Shown: positions 8,246-17,553 of the stretch, piece after piece | How positions within the stretch are numbered: position 1 is the first letter of the stretch | How the letters are laid out: each line of letters begins with the position of its first letter | Notes under the pieces: model-generated | Databases searched by the model: none | What the model was told of the DNA's origin: nothing | What the model saw: only the letters and a program-made list of their open reading frames with translations | Program-made: the position numbers and the translations under genes | NCBI GenBank assembly: GCA_050297855.1 | Contig: JBNKTC010000020.1 | Span: 1-64,000, forward strand | DNA from: SZUA-545 sp050297855 | Lineage (GTDB): Bacteria > Campylobacterota > Campylobacteria > Campylobacterales > SZUA-545 | Length of the DNA: 64,000 nt | Direction of reading: 5' to 3'

Positions 8246-9636
8246 TAGCCAAGCAATTTGTTAATAATATCGAAGGCGGCGGTCCGGCCGTCCCTCGCTG
8301 CCGTAACGGCCAGATCCGCACCGCGGACACAGTCGCCTCCGGCATAGACAAAAGCCTTGGAGGTCTCGTAGTTCTCCTTGACCTCGAATCCGCCCCACTT
8401 ATTCAGGCTGATACCTGCTTTGTCCGCAAACGGCATCTCCTGATGGGAGAAGCCCAGGGAGAGGATTACCACATCGGCCTCGACTTCAAACTCGCTGCCT
8501 GCGACTTCCTGGACCCGCTGGCGCCCGCTTTCGTCCTTTTCGCCCAGTTCCATCTTGGCGAATGTCACGCCGCTGACTTTTCCGTCGGCAATGTTGATCG
8601 CCTTGGGAGTCGCCAGGAAGGTAAACTCGACACCCTCTTCGTTAGCGTTGTAAAACTCTTTTTTACTACCGGGCATGTTGCCTTCATCACGCCGGTAGAT
8701 GCAGCTGACGCTGGCTGCCCCTTCACGCAGGGAAGTACGGACACAGTCCATCGCTGTATCCCCGCCCCCGATGACGACCACTTTCTTGCCGGAGACATCC
8801 ACCATCGGTGTCGTCTTCTGGCCGAAGAGTTTCGCCTGGATGTCCCGGAGGAAATCGATGGCGTTGACGACATTCTCCGCATCCTGGTTTACCAGTCCGG
8901 CAGAGTTGGATTTGGAGGCACCGACACCGACGAAGATCGCGTCATACTCTTTTTCCAGAGATTCGAACGTCACATCCTTACCCACTTCACAGTTCAGCTT
9001 GAGCTCCATCCCCGCCTTTTTGAGCAGGTCGAAGCGCCGTGCCACAATATCTTTCTCCAGCTTGAACCCGGGGATACCCCAGACCAGAAGACCGCCGGGA
9101 ACGCTGTCGCGTTCGAACATCGTCACCTGGATCCCGGCACGCAGCAGGAAATTGGCTGCACTGATACCTGCCGGTCCGGAACCGATGACGGCGACTTTTT
9201 TATCGCTCGTGATACCGGGAAAATCGAGTTCGATCCCCGACTTGAATGCCTCTTCCGTAATCGCCGTTTCGATCGCCCCGATCGTAATGGCACCGTAGCC
9301 GTCGTCATTCAGGGTACACGCCCCTTCGCACAGCTTGTCCTGGGGGCAGATACGTCCCAGGATCTCGGGAAACGGAGAGCTTTCGTTGGATATCTTGAAG
9401 GATAGGGCCAGATCATTCGACGCCATTGTCTTCAGCCAGTGCGGGATGTAGTTGCTCAGCGGACATCCGATGGCGCTGCAGTAGGGGTCACCACACTGCA
9501 CACACCGTTCGGCCTGGGATGCGGCTTTTTCGGCACTGAACTTGGTATAGATTTCATTAAAATGCTTGATCCGGCTTAAGACATCGTCTTTTTGCGGATC
9601 GTTTCGATCTACTTTAATAAATGTTTGCATAGCCAC
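8245..9636 (-). CDS. gltD: Glutamate synthase small subunit
   Basis: A 463-residue flavoprotein that feeds electrons from NAD(P)H to GltB for glutamine-oxoglutarate aminotransfer. The N-terminal ferredoxin-like part carries CVQCGDPYC and GCPLSN (iron-sulfur ligands), followed by two dinucleotide-binding domains: VIGSGPAGISAANFLLRAG for FAD and VVIGGGDTAMDC for NAD(P)H. The C-terminus has AGGDCVRGADLAVTA. The gene follows gltB by 8 bases. Ammonia assimilation through GS-GOGAT is implied. Confidence 0.95.
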   Translation of the reverse strand: MAMQTFIKVDRNDPQKDDVLSRIKHFNEIYTKFSAEKAASQAERCVQCGDPYCSAIGCPLSNYIPHWLKTMASNDLALSFKISNESSPFPEILGRICPQDKLCEGACTLNDDGYGAITIGAIETAITEEAFKSGIELDFPGITSDKKVAVIGSGPAGISAANFLLRAGIQVTMFERDSVPGGLLVWGIPGFKLEKDIVARRFDLLKKAGMELKLNCEVGKDVTFESLEKEYDAIFVGVGASKSNSAGLVNQDAENVVNAIDFLRDIQAKLFGQKTTPMVDVSGKKVVVIGGGDTAMDCVRTSLREGAASVSCIYRRDEGNMPGSKKEFYNANEEGVEFTFLATPKAINIADGKVSGVTFAKMELGEKDESGRQRVQEVAGSEFEVEADVVILSLGFSHQEMPFADKAGISLNKWGGFEVKENYETSKAFVYAGGDCVRGADLAVTAARDGRTAAFDIINKLLG

Positions 9637-9644
9637 TTCCTACT

Positions 9645-12600
9645 TTATTCTTGAACAATTGTAAATTTCATGTTTTTGGGGATCACCATCCAGAAGTTTC
9701 GCACCTCTTGACGGAAATCATCCAGGATCGCTTTGGCTTTGATACTGCCGGTCTCGTTATAGAAGTTTTTAAGCAGCTTTTTCAGGTACTGCTTGCCCTC
9801 CTCCTCGAAGTCGGTATCGACGCGGATCGCTTTGACCAGCTCCTGGTTCATCTTGTCGTAGAACTTGGATTCGCTGTCGTAGATAAAGGCGACCCCGCCC
9901 GTCATACCCGCACCGAAGTTGATACCGGTAGGTCCGAGGATGACGACGGCACCGCCGGTCATATATTCACACGCGTGATCCCCTGTCCCTTCGACGACGG
10001 CGATCGCACCGGAGTTCCGTACTCCGAAACGCTCCCCTACCGAACCGGCTACATACAGTTCACCGCCCGTAGCACCGTAGAGGCAGGTGTTCCCTGCCGC
10101 AGAGAACTGCTCGCCCTGGACAGCCGGGACAATGGTGATCTTACCGCCGTGCATTCCTTTACCGACGTAGTCGTTGGCAACCCCTTTGATATTGATCGTG
10201 ATCCCGCGATGCAGGAAGGCACCCAGCGCCTGTCCGGCAACACCCGTAAGGTTGAGCTTGATCGTATCTTTTTCAAGGCCTTTATCACCGTAGTAATGCG
10301 CCACTTCCCCACTCACAAGGGCACCGAAACTTCGGTTAACGTTTTTAATCTCGGCATCGACCACCGCTTTTTCGTTCGGATTCTTGATCGTCGGACGGAT
10401 CTCTTTAAGGATCTCTTTTTCGAAGCTGTTGTCGTCAAACGGCTCGTTGGACTCTACCTGGCAGGTGTTGACCCCGTCGATACGGCGAAGGATGGAGCTG
10501 AAATCGAACTTCTTGGCAAAGTCGCTTTCCACGACTTCCAGCAGCTCCCGCTTCCCGATAATCTCTTCGAGGGAGGTATACCCGAGGTTTGCCAGGATCT
10601 CCCGTACGTCTTCGGCTACCAGGGTCAGGTAGTTCATGACCCGCTCGACCGTACCGACATAGTGGGAACGCAGAAACTCATCCTGTGTCGCGATCCCGAC
10701 CGTACAGCGGTTAAGGTGGCAGACCCGAAGAATCTTACATCCGAGTATGACCAGAAGCCCCGTACCGAATGCGTAGCTTTCCGCACCCAGGATCGCCGCT
10801 TTGACGATATCCGTACCGGTTTTGAGCCCGCCGTCTGTCTGGAGGTGGACCATCTCACGCAGTTCATTAGCTTTAAGCGCATCGTGGGCTTCGGTCAGAC
10901 CGATCTCCCACGGATTCCCCGTAAACTTGATGGAGCTCTGCGGCGCTGCCCCGGTACCGCCGTCGGCACCGGAGATGATGATCTTGTCCGCGTACGCTTT
11001 GGCGACACCCGCTGCGATCGTACCGACACCCGCCGTGGAGACAAGCTTGACGCTGATCGTCGCTTTGGGGTTGACCTGTTTGAGGTCATAGATCAGCTGC
11101 GCCAGGTCCTCGATGGAGTAGATATCGTGGTGCGGCGGCGGTGAGATCAGGGTCACGCCCGGGATCGTATACCGAAGACTTGCGATCAGCGGGGAGACTT
11201 TCTCGCCCGGAAGCTGTCCGCCCTCACCCGGCTTGGCGCCCTGTGCGACTTTAATCTGGATCTCTTCGGCACTTCTAAGATATGCCGGCGTCACCCCGAA
11301 ACGGCCGGAAGCGACCTGTTTGATCTTGCTGTTTTTGATACTGTTCAGGCGCTCAGGCTTCTCGCCCCCTTCACCGGAGTTGGACATCCCGCCCAGGCGG
11401 TTCATCGCTTCGGCCAGGGCTTCGTGTGCCTCTTCGGAGATGGACCCCATACTCATCGCCGCACTGGCGAAGCGTTTGAAGATCGCCTCTTTGGATTCGA
11501 CCTTTTTAATATCAATCGGTTTTCTGTCAGATTTCAGATCGAGGAAGTCGCGGATCATGCGCAGACCCCGCTGGTCGATCAGCTTCTGAACTTCGGCATA
11601 ATCCTCTTTTTTACCGGAGATCGCCGCATTCTGCATCGCATGGACAACGGTCGGAGCGAAATCGTGATACTCGCCGCCGACACCGAATTTATAGAAGCTT
11701 CCGATCTCCAACGGGAAGAGGCGGTTGATATGGTTGGACACAAAGGCGTTTTTGTGATCCCGCAGAATCCGCTCTTCGATATCGTCAAACCCGAGTCCGC
11801 TCATCAGTGCCGCAGAGGAGCTAAAGCAGCTCTCGACGATCTCTTTGGAGAGACCGATTACGTCAAAGAGTGCGGAGTTACGATAGCTGGCCACCGTGGA
11901 GATTCCCATTTTTGACATGATCTTCAGGATTCCGAGGCTCAGACCCTGCTGGATATTTTTCAGCTTGGCTTTGCGCTCTTTGGGCGTATCGTCGGGGTAG
12001 ACGTCCAGAACTGTTGCATAAAGCAGGTATGGATAGACCGCATTGACCCCATATCCGAGCATAACGGCAACGGAGTGAGGATCAAGGAGCTCACCGGAGA
12101 TGGCCACGGTAGAGGTCAAGTGGCGTACGCCTGCCTTAAGCAGGGCTTCGTTGAGGTATCCGATCACCATCGCCATCGGCATCAGCCGGGTCTCTTCGTC
12201 CAGGATACGGTCATCCAGTACAATCGTACGGATACCGTCATTCTTAACGTCATCGATGACCGTATCGGCCAGTGCGGCGAGGCTCCCTTTAAGATCCGTC
12301 TTGAACCCTGTATAGTAGGTGCGGTATTTATAGTCGCTGTCATAACGGGGGTTGTTCTCATCCCCGAAGCTCAGCAGTGTCTCCAGTTTTTCCCAGAAGA
12401 GGATCGGTGTGATCGCCTTGAGACGTTTCGTATGATCCGGTTTTTCGTCCAGGATATTGTGGATCTGACCGAAACCGGTATTGGTGGACATGACCACGCT
12501 TTCACGGAGCGGATCGATCGGCGGGTTGGTCACCTGGGCGAACTTCTGTTTAAAGAAGTCGGTAAAGTTGCGCTGCTTTTCGCTGAACGCGGCCAGGGGG

Positions 12601-14051
12601 GTATCATCCCCCATGGAAGCCGTATTCTCTTTGCCGTGTTCAGCCATCGGTTTGATGACGTTTTCGACCACTTCGTTGGTGACGTTGTGGAATCGCTGCA
12701 TCTGTACCAGGTTTTTGTACTCGTAATCCTCCGTATTCTCCAACGCATTGGTGACATATTCCTGGAGGTAGTGCATGTTCTCGTTCAGCCACTCGCCGTA
12801 GGGCTGGGAGCTTTTCATGTACTCGTTGATCTCGGTGTTTTTGAGGATCTTGCCGTGTTTTAGGTCGATCCCGATCATCTCGCCGGACTGGAGTCGGCCA
12901 CGCTCATGGATCTCGCCCGCATCAAGGTCGATCACCCCGTATTCACTGGAGATGATAATACGGTCGTCGTTGGTGATGATATATTTTGCCGGGCGCAGAC
13001 CGTTCCGGTCGAGGACACACCCGATGTATCGTCCGTCGGTCATACTCACCGCTGCCGGTCCGTCCCACGCTTCAAAGCAGGTAGAAGTGTACTCGTAGAA
13101 TGCACGCAGTTTCCCGTCCATATGCGGAGCGTTCTGCCATGGCGCCGGGATCAGGTTACGAGCCGCTTTAAAGAAGTCCAGGCCGTTGACCAGCATAAAC
13201 TCCAGCATATTATCCAGGCTCGCGCTGTCACTGGAACCGGTCTGAAGGATCGGCAGGATACGCGTCAGCTCTTCATCGGAGAAGACTTCGCTTTTAAGGC
13301 CCTCGCTCTTGGCTGCGACATTGTAACGGTTGGCTTCGATGGAGTTGATCTCCCCGTTGTGCGCTACGGCACGGAACGGCTGGGCCAGTTTCCACTCCGG
13401 AAGCGTATTGGTGGAGAATCGCTGGTGGAACAGTGCAAAGCTGACCTGGAAATCTGTATCCTGGAGGTCTTTATAAAACTCTTTGATATAGGTCGGGATC
13501 ACCAGACCTTTATAAGAGATGACGCTCCGGGAGAAAGATGGGATATAGAACCCTTTCTCACCATGTAGTTTGTGCTCGATCTCCTTGCGCGTCAAGTAGA
13601 GCAGCGCATCAAAACGCTTGGTCGCGATAATGGAGTTGGGGACGATAAAGACCTGGGTGATCTCAGGAAGGCTCTCAAGGGCGAACTTCCCGAGCACGGA
13701 GGTATCCACCGGTACTTTTCTAAAGGCCAGTGCTTTAAGGTCGTTCTTATCGCACATCTCTTCGATGACCGCCTTTTGCTTCTCGTCCGTCAGAAAGAGC
13801 ATCCCGACTGCGTAAAGTTCGGGCAGGTCCAGGCTGCACTCCTTGGCAACCTTTTTCATAAATTTGTCCGGCATGGAGAAAAGGAGGCCGCTACCGTCGG
13901 CACTCTTTCCGTCCGCAGCGATCGCACCGCGGTGGATCATCCGGCTGAGTGCGGTGATCGCATCATCGGTATTTTTATAACTTGGAATATTTTTTACGTT
14001 GGCCAACAGTCCAAAGCCACAATTGTCTTTAAACGCTGTTAATGCATCCAT
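9645..14051 (-). CDS. gltB: Glutamate synthase large subunit
   Basis: A 1468-residue glutamine-dependent glutamate synthase. The class II glutaminase domain becomes active after removal of the first 10 residues, exposing Cys11 in DNCGFGLL. Next come the central domain, the FMN-binding synthase domain with a 3Fe-4S cysteine cluster (CKILRVCHLNRCTVGIATQ), and the C-terminal beta-helix with repeated GGxxYVAGSVG-type turns. Size and order are normal for the bacterial alpha subunit. It heads the operon gltB-gltD-phosphatase-accD-rlmH-dksA; the 167-base gap to recO must hold divergent promoters, with several AT-rich -10-like boxes but none decisive. Confidence 0.96.
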   Translation of the reverse strand: MDALTAFKDNCGFGLLANVKNIPSYKNTDDAITALSRMIHRGAIAADGKSADGSGLLFSMPDKFMKKVAKECSLDLPELYAVGMLFLTDEKQKAVIEEMCDKNDLKALAFRKVPVDTSVLGKFALESLPEITQVFIVPNSIIATKRFDALLYLTRKEIEHKLHGEKGFYIPSFSRSVISYKGLVIPTYIKEFYKDLQDTDFQVSFALFHQRFSTNTLPEWKLAQPFRAVAHNGEINSIEANRYNVAAKSEGLKSEVFSDEELTRILPILQTGSSDSASLDNMLEFMLVNGLDFFKAARNLIPAPWQNAPHMDGKLRAFYEYTSTCFEAWDGPAAVSMTDGRYIGCVLDRNGLRPAKYIITNDDRIIISSEYGVIDLDAGEIHERGRLQSGEMIGIDLKHGKILKNTEINEYMKSSQPYGEWLNENMHYLQEYVTNALENTEDYEYKNLVQMQRFHNVTNEVVENVIKPMAEHGKENTASMGDDTPLAAFSEKQRNFTDFFKQKFAQVTNPPIDPLRESVVMSTNTGFGQIHNILDEKPDHTKRLKAITPILFWEKLETLLSFGDENNPRYDSDYKYRTYYTGFKTDLKGSLAALADTVIDDVKNDGIRTIVLDDRILDEETRLMPMAMVIGYLNEALLKAGVRHLTSTVAISGELLDPHSVAVMLGYGVNAVYPYLLYATVLDVYPDDTPKERKAKLKNIQQGLSLGILKIMSKMGISTVASYRNSALFDVIGLSKEIVESCFSSSAALMSGLGFDDIEERILRDHKNAFVSNHINRLFPLEIGSFYKFGVGGEYHDFAPTVVHAMQNAAISGKKEDYAEVQKLIDQRGLRMIRDFLDLKSDRKPIDIKKVESKEAIFKRFASAAMSMGSISEEAHEALAEAMNRLGGMSNSGEGGEKPERLNSIKNSKIKQVASGRFGVTPAYLRSAEEIQIKVAQGAKPGEGGQLPGEKVSPLIASLRYTIPGVTLISPPPHHDIYSIEDLAQLIYDLKQVNPKATISVKLVSTAGVGTIAAGVAKAYADKIIISGADGGTGAAPQSSIKFTGNPWEIGLTEAHDALKANELREMVHLQTDGGLKTGTDIVKAAILGAESYAFGTGLLVILGCKILRVCHLNRCTVGIATQDEFLRSHYVGTVERVMNYLTLVAEDVREILANLGYTSLEEIIGKRELLEVVESDFAKKFDFSSILRRIDGVNTCQVESNEPFDDNSFEKEILKEIRPTIKNPNEKAVVDAEIKNVNRSFGALVSGEVAHYYGDKGLEKDTIKLNLTGVAGQALGAFLHRGITINIKGVANDYVGKGMHGGKITIVPAVQGEQFSAAGNTCLYGATGGELYVAGSVGERFGVRNSGAIAVVEGTGDHACEYMTGGAVVILGPTGINFGAGMTGGVAFIYDSESKFYDKMNQELVKAIRVDTDFEEEGKQYLKKLLKNFYNETGSIKAKAILDDFRQEVRNFWMVIPKNMKFTIVQE

Positions 14052-14218
14052 TGCATACCTTTTGGTATAATAATTTCATTTTTAAGGGTATGGATTTATA
14101 GATTTCTTCCGTTTCGTAATCGTTTCAGAGTGTCTAAAGAATCCCTGTATAGACCCTAACATGTTACTATTCTACCATTTTATACGTTAAGATGCGGTAA
14201 AGGTTAAAAAAGAGGCGG

Positions 14219-14836
14219 ATGCAAGGCTATATTCTCAACGTTTCCAAGTATAAGGACGAAGACCTGATCGTCACGATCCTGACCCCTGAAAACCTCCTGA
14301 CGCTCTACCGCTTTTACGGAGCACGGCACAGTACGATCAACCTGGGCTACAAGATCGACTTCGAGGTCGAAACGATCGTCAATGTCTCCATATCCCGCCT
14401 GCGCAATATCATCCACCTGGGACATGCCTGGAACCGCGACCATACCAAGATGCTCGTCTGGCATCAGTTCATCCGCCTGCTCAATACCCACCTGCGCGGT
14501 ATCGAGACCGTCGATCCTTTCTATCACGATCTCCTTGAAAACACCGCCAAAAACCTGGAGCGGCAAAATGCCAAACGTGCCTGCCTCGAGGCATACCTGC
14601 AGCTTCTGGCCTTCGAAGGGCGCCTCCATACCGAACCCTACTGTTTTATCTGCGAAGAGGAGATCAAAGAGAACCTGGCCCTCGGACGTGCTTTCCTGCC
14701 TGCCCATACGGGATGTATCTACGGGAAAAAACTGCCGTTTAAAAAGATCTACGAGATGCTGGAGACCGGGAAGATGACGAAATTGGGGGATGTGGAGGTC
14801 GAGAACCTCTGGAATATTTTAATGGAGGGGATGTAG
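14219..14836 (+). CDS. recO: DNA repair protein RecO
   Basis: A 205-residue recombination mediator that helps RecR load RecA on SSB-coated single strands. The N-terminal OB fold begins MQGYILNVSKYKDEDLIVTIL, and the helical region is followed by the cysteine pair CFICEE and a later Cys in HTGC, consistent with the zinc site of many RecO proteins. Campylobacterota RecO is shorter than the 242-residue E. coli form. A GAGG motif lies close to the ATG. It is a single gene divergent from gltB and ends at a bidirectional terminator. Confidence 0.88.
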   Translation: MQGYILNVSKYKDEDLIVTILTPENLLTLYRFYGARHSTINLGYKIDFEVETIVNVSISRLRNIIHLGHAWNRDHTKMLVWHQFIRLLNTHLRGIETVDPFYHDLLENTAKNLERQNAKRACLEAYLQLLAFEGRLHTEPYCFICEEEIKENLALGRAFLPAHTGCIYGKKLPFKKIYEMLETGKMTKLGDVEVENLWNILMEGM

Positions 14837-14840
14837 AGAT

Positions 14841-14870
14841 TAAAGGTGGGGCCTGAAGCCCTCACCTTTA
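14841..14870. terminator. Bidirectional terminator between recO and the outer-membrane protein gene
   Basis: TAAAGGTG (841-848, offset 14000) pairs with CACCTTTA (863-870), and GGGC (849-852) with GCCC (858-861), leaving a single bulged T and a 5-nt loop. That is a 12-bp stem sitting exactly between two convergent stops, with TTTT at 14873-14876 on one side. Confidence 0.8.
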
Positions 14871-14875
14871 GCCTT

Positions 14876-16045
14876 TTACCACCCGAAGGTAAGGTTGATC
14901 ATATGACGTCGGTCTTTATCCTGACCGGCATAGGCTCCCACTTCCTCTTCATAGGTTGCGTACGCAACTTGAAGCAAGAGCAGTCGCAGGTTCGCCCCGT
15001 AGGTCGTGGAGCCCTGGTACAGACCGGCACGCAGGCTTAGGGTAGAGAACCAGCCGTCCCAGATATTGACACCGGCCCCCAGGCGGGTCCGCTTGATCAT
15101 ATCGGTATCCTGCTCGTACCCTTTGGCGATATCCACATAATCCGCCGCAAAACGTACCTGATTGAAAAGCTTGTGCCCTTCCCATCGTTTCAGGTAACCG
15201 ACACCGGCATTGACCGTCATCGGGATATAGACGGCATCTTTGTCACCTACACCACCGATATTCAGGACACTGGCACCGACAATCCAACCCGGTGTCAGGT
15301 GATAGGTTCCACCCAGGTCGAATACGGTGCTGGTTCCCTCTTTAAGATAGTTATCCTCAACATTATCCTGAAAATCGTCATCGATTAGCTCAGAAATCGA
15401 AAAAGCCCGGTTAATACTACCGTAGTTCATCTGTTTGACACCGAAACCAAGGGCGAAATCGTTGAGGATCACATTTCCGATCTCGACTTCTTTAAAATCA
15501 CGGGACATCCCGAAAGCTGCACCGTAATAGACGATCCCCTGGATCTCCATCGCCCCGTCATTTGCAAAACCGCTGTGAGTTCTGAAGTCGAAGTTGGCTC
15601 CGGCCAGACCACCGATGGCAAAGGCTACCTTTTCCCCTTTTCGGCTGATACTGGTAAAGTCGTTGGCATCAAAATGGATATTTTTTCCCAAATACTGTTT
15701 CATTACATCCAACATCGCCATAGTCTCATCCGTATCAGGATCGCCTGTCACAACCGGCGGTTCATCCGTTGCGTCAGAAAAGTCTTCGGCAAAATCGAGC
15801 ACGTTTTCATTGATCGATGCATTCAGATTAATCAGTTCAACCTCGATCCCATACTCTCTTGGAATATAGGAGAGACCGGCCGGATTGTAAAAGAGGGCGC
15901 TGGCATGACCACCGACGGCTACGTTAGCGCCCCCCATTCCCATGACTTTCGGATCTTTGTACAGTTGCGGATACTCAAATGTAATGGCAGACAGAGACGT
16001 TACGACCGTGGCACTGAAAAGCGCTGTTTTTAATAGTGATTTCAT
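14876..16045 (-). CDS. TraF_2/FadL-like outer-membrane beta-barrel protein
   Basis: A 389-residue protein with a signal peptide (about 1-20, ending SLSA) and a mature start that reads KVMGMGGANVAVGGHASALFYNPAGL, in shorter form typical of the TraF_2 family (often misnamed conjugal transfer protein TraF) and of FadL/OmpP1 barrels. Alternating hydrophobic residues and a terminal aromatic (ending LTFGW) indicate an outer-membrane beta barrel. It follows a lipoprotein gene by 9 bases, so the two probably work together. No conjugation genes are nearby, so a transfer role is not supported. Ligand unknown. Confidence 0.75.
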   Translation of the reverse strand: MKSLLKTALFSATVVTSLSAITFEYPQLYKDPKVMGMGGANVAVGGHASALFYNPAGLSYIPREYGIEVELINLNASINENVLDFAEDFSDATDEPPVVTGDPDTDETMAMLDVMKQYLGKNIHFDANDFTSISRKGEKVAFAIGGLAGANFDFRTHSGFANDGAMEIQGIVYYGAAFGMSRDFKEVEIGNVILNDFALGFGVKQMNYGSINRAFSISELIDDDFQDNVEDNYLKEGTSTVFDLGGTYHLTPGWIVGASVLNIGGVGDKDAVYIPMTVNAGVGYLKRWEGHKLFNQVRFAADYVDIAKGYEQDTDMIKRTRLGAGVNIWDGWFSTLSLRAGLYQGSTTYGANLRLLLLQVAYATYEEEVGAYAGQDKDRRHMINLTFGW

Positions 16046-16054
16046 TCTCTCTCC

Positions 16055-17464
16055 TTAATTGCTCGTGAAATAATCGATCAGCGCAGACTCGGTGACGATA
16101 TATCCACCGGTTGCAGTCGGATCCACTGTACACAGACCTGTCGGGTTGCCTGAGTCATCTTCACAGACTTTTTCTCTCAATGCCGCTACCTGCTCCGTGC
16201 TTGTTGTTGCCGTCGTATCTTCATCCAACATGACCGCAAGAGATTCTAATTTCGAGTCATCGTTAAAGATATCGGTAACCGTGTCATTAAATGTGGCGAC
16301 ACTTCCGTCACTCTTTACAACAGGACATGGATAACAACCATTATCATAGTCAGCTGCACTACACGGTGTGAAATCAGCTTCACAATACTGGGGTTCCGAA
16401 TCGGCATTCACTTGCTGGCTAACGACGGTATAAGAAGTTGTCGTAGGAATATTTTCCGCAAGCCGTGTAAAATTACGATCTGCATAGTTTGCACTATCTA
16501 TCGAACTAACATTGACAAATACGACACTTAATGTCGTCGTATCAGTACCATTAGTGAAATCAACGGTTTTCGCTTTTTCCATAACAACATTAGCTTCACT
16601 GCAGGCAGGAATACCGCTTGTCGATCCATCATACGAAGCTGTAACACATCCCGTTACATCCATTGAGTCAAATTTACCGTTACCGTTTACATCATTCGTC
16701 GTAGCTGTACCCACCGTCAATGTGCTTGAGATCAAATCTTTTAAGCTGCTCTCCGGACTTAGTGCAGCACGAGTAAGACCGAAAGCGCCCAAGGCTTCCT
16801 CCATATCTTTACCCGTTGTTTTATAGTTCTTGTCGTTGATCTCAACAATCATCTCAGGATTGATGATTAGACATGCAGCCTTCAGTGTATCGTCACTATC
16901 TGTAAAGATATACTCATAATTATATGATGTACATATCGTTTTCCAGTTTTCACTACCCACCAATGCGAAATTTGCCTCTTCATCTTCAATATCTATACCT
17001 GTGGATGAAAGGGTACTTGCCCCAGAAATATGAGCATATACGTTGTTTTCACGTATATAGTTTTTCATTACACGCATGCCGTAACGAGGATATGCATTAT
17101 CAAACATCTCTGTGAGTTTATTCTTTTTTTCTTCACTTTTTTGATCTTTGCTTAAACTATCATTCGCGTCTATGGGCAACATTACCTGTGCAAATGAAAT
17201 AACATCAATCCCGCCTTTTCCCAAATAAGCAGCGGACAGATTAGTCGCACATGCACGAGCATCGTACCCCGCACAATCTTCTTCAAGCATAGCAATTGCT
17301 TTATCCCATTCGCCGGCGTCTATCGCCTGTGAAAGTTCATACTGTTTCGCTTCATCCGTATCTTTGTCTCCGATTGTACCGCCGCATCCGCTTAGCAGCA
17401 AGACAACCGAAAAAGAGACCGGCAGAAACAGTTTTTCTGCAAAGCTTCTTAATGATTTTTGCAT
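16055..17464 (-). CDS. Large hypothetical lipoprotein
   Basis: A 469-residue protein with a lipoprotein signal (LLLSGCGG, lipidated Cys27). The mature N-terminus contains a TPR-like segment (about 38-80) with the cysteine-rich DCAGYDARACATN, followed by a long extracytoplasmic region. This includes a Ca-binding-like DVNGNGKFDSMDVTGC (about 258-273), close to a dockerin/EF-loop pattern, and a Cys-rich CEADFTPCSAADYDNGCYPC. It has its own sigma-70 promoter and precedes the barrel protein gene by 9 bases. It is more AT-rich than its neighbours. I do not recognise a family; an envelope-exposed partner of the barrel is inferred. Confidence 0.75.
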   Translation of the reverse strand: MQKSLRSFAEKLFLPVSFSVVLLLSGCGGTIGDKDTDEAKQYELSQAIDAGEWDKAIAMLEEDCAGYDARACATNLSAAYLGKGGIDVISFAQVMLPIDANDSLSKDQKSEEKKNKLTEMFDNAYPRYGMRVMKNYIRENNVYAHISGASTLSSTGIDIEDEEANFALVGSENWKTICTSYNYEYIFTDSDDTLKAACLIINPEMIVEINDKNYKTTGKDMEEALGAFGLTRAALSPESSLKDLISSTLTVGTATTNDVNGNGKFDSMDVTGCVTASYDGSTSGIPACSEANVVMEKAKTVDFTNGTDTTTLSVVFVNVSSIDSANYADRNFTRLAENIPTTTSYTVVSQQVNADSEPQYCEADFTPCSAADYDNGCYPCPVVKSDGSVATFNDTVTDIFNDDSKLESLAVMLDEDTTATTSTEQVAALREKVCEDDSGNPTGLCTVDPTATGGYIVTESALIDYFTSN

Positions 17465-17491
17465 TGTATCTCCTTCATATCATTCTAATTT

Positions 17492-17497
17492 ATTATA
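17492..17497 (-). promoter_or_regulatory. Sigma-70 -10 box for the lipoprotein-barrel operon
   Basis: The minus strand reads TATAAT in an AT-rich stretch, with TTGATG 15 bases further upstream. The ATG is 28 bases downstream and is preceded by an AAGGAG ribosome-binding site. Confidence 0.6.
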
Positions 17498-17553
17498 TTT
17501 TTCTATTACTTACATCAACCATAAGAAACGATGTTAATAAAAGGTTTCGTAAC

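Noticed and set aside
8443..9405. 320-codon plus-strand frame
   Set aside because: Antisense to gltD and without recognisable domains.
9651..11144. 497-codon plus-strand frame
   Set aside because: Antisense to gltB, with no protein family features and Arg/Asp-rich shadow composition.
14052..14218. tRNA, riboswitch or glutamine-RNA in the gltB-recO gap
   Set aside because: No cloverleaf and no conserved riboswitch core; only AT-rich promoter-like sequence.
14876..16045. Conjugation gene traF
   Set aside because: The match is to the TraF_2 barrel family, which is misnamed; no conjugation genes are near.
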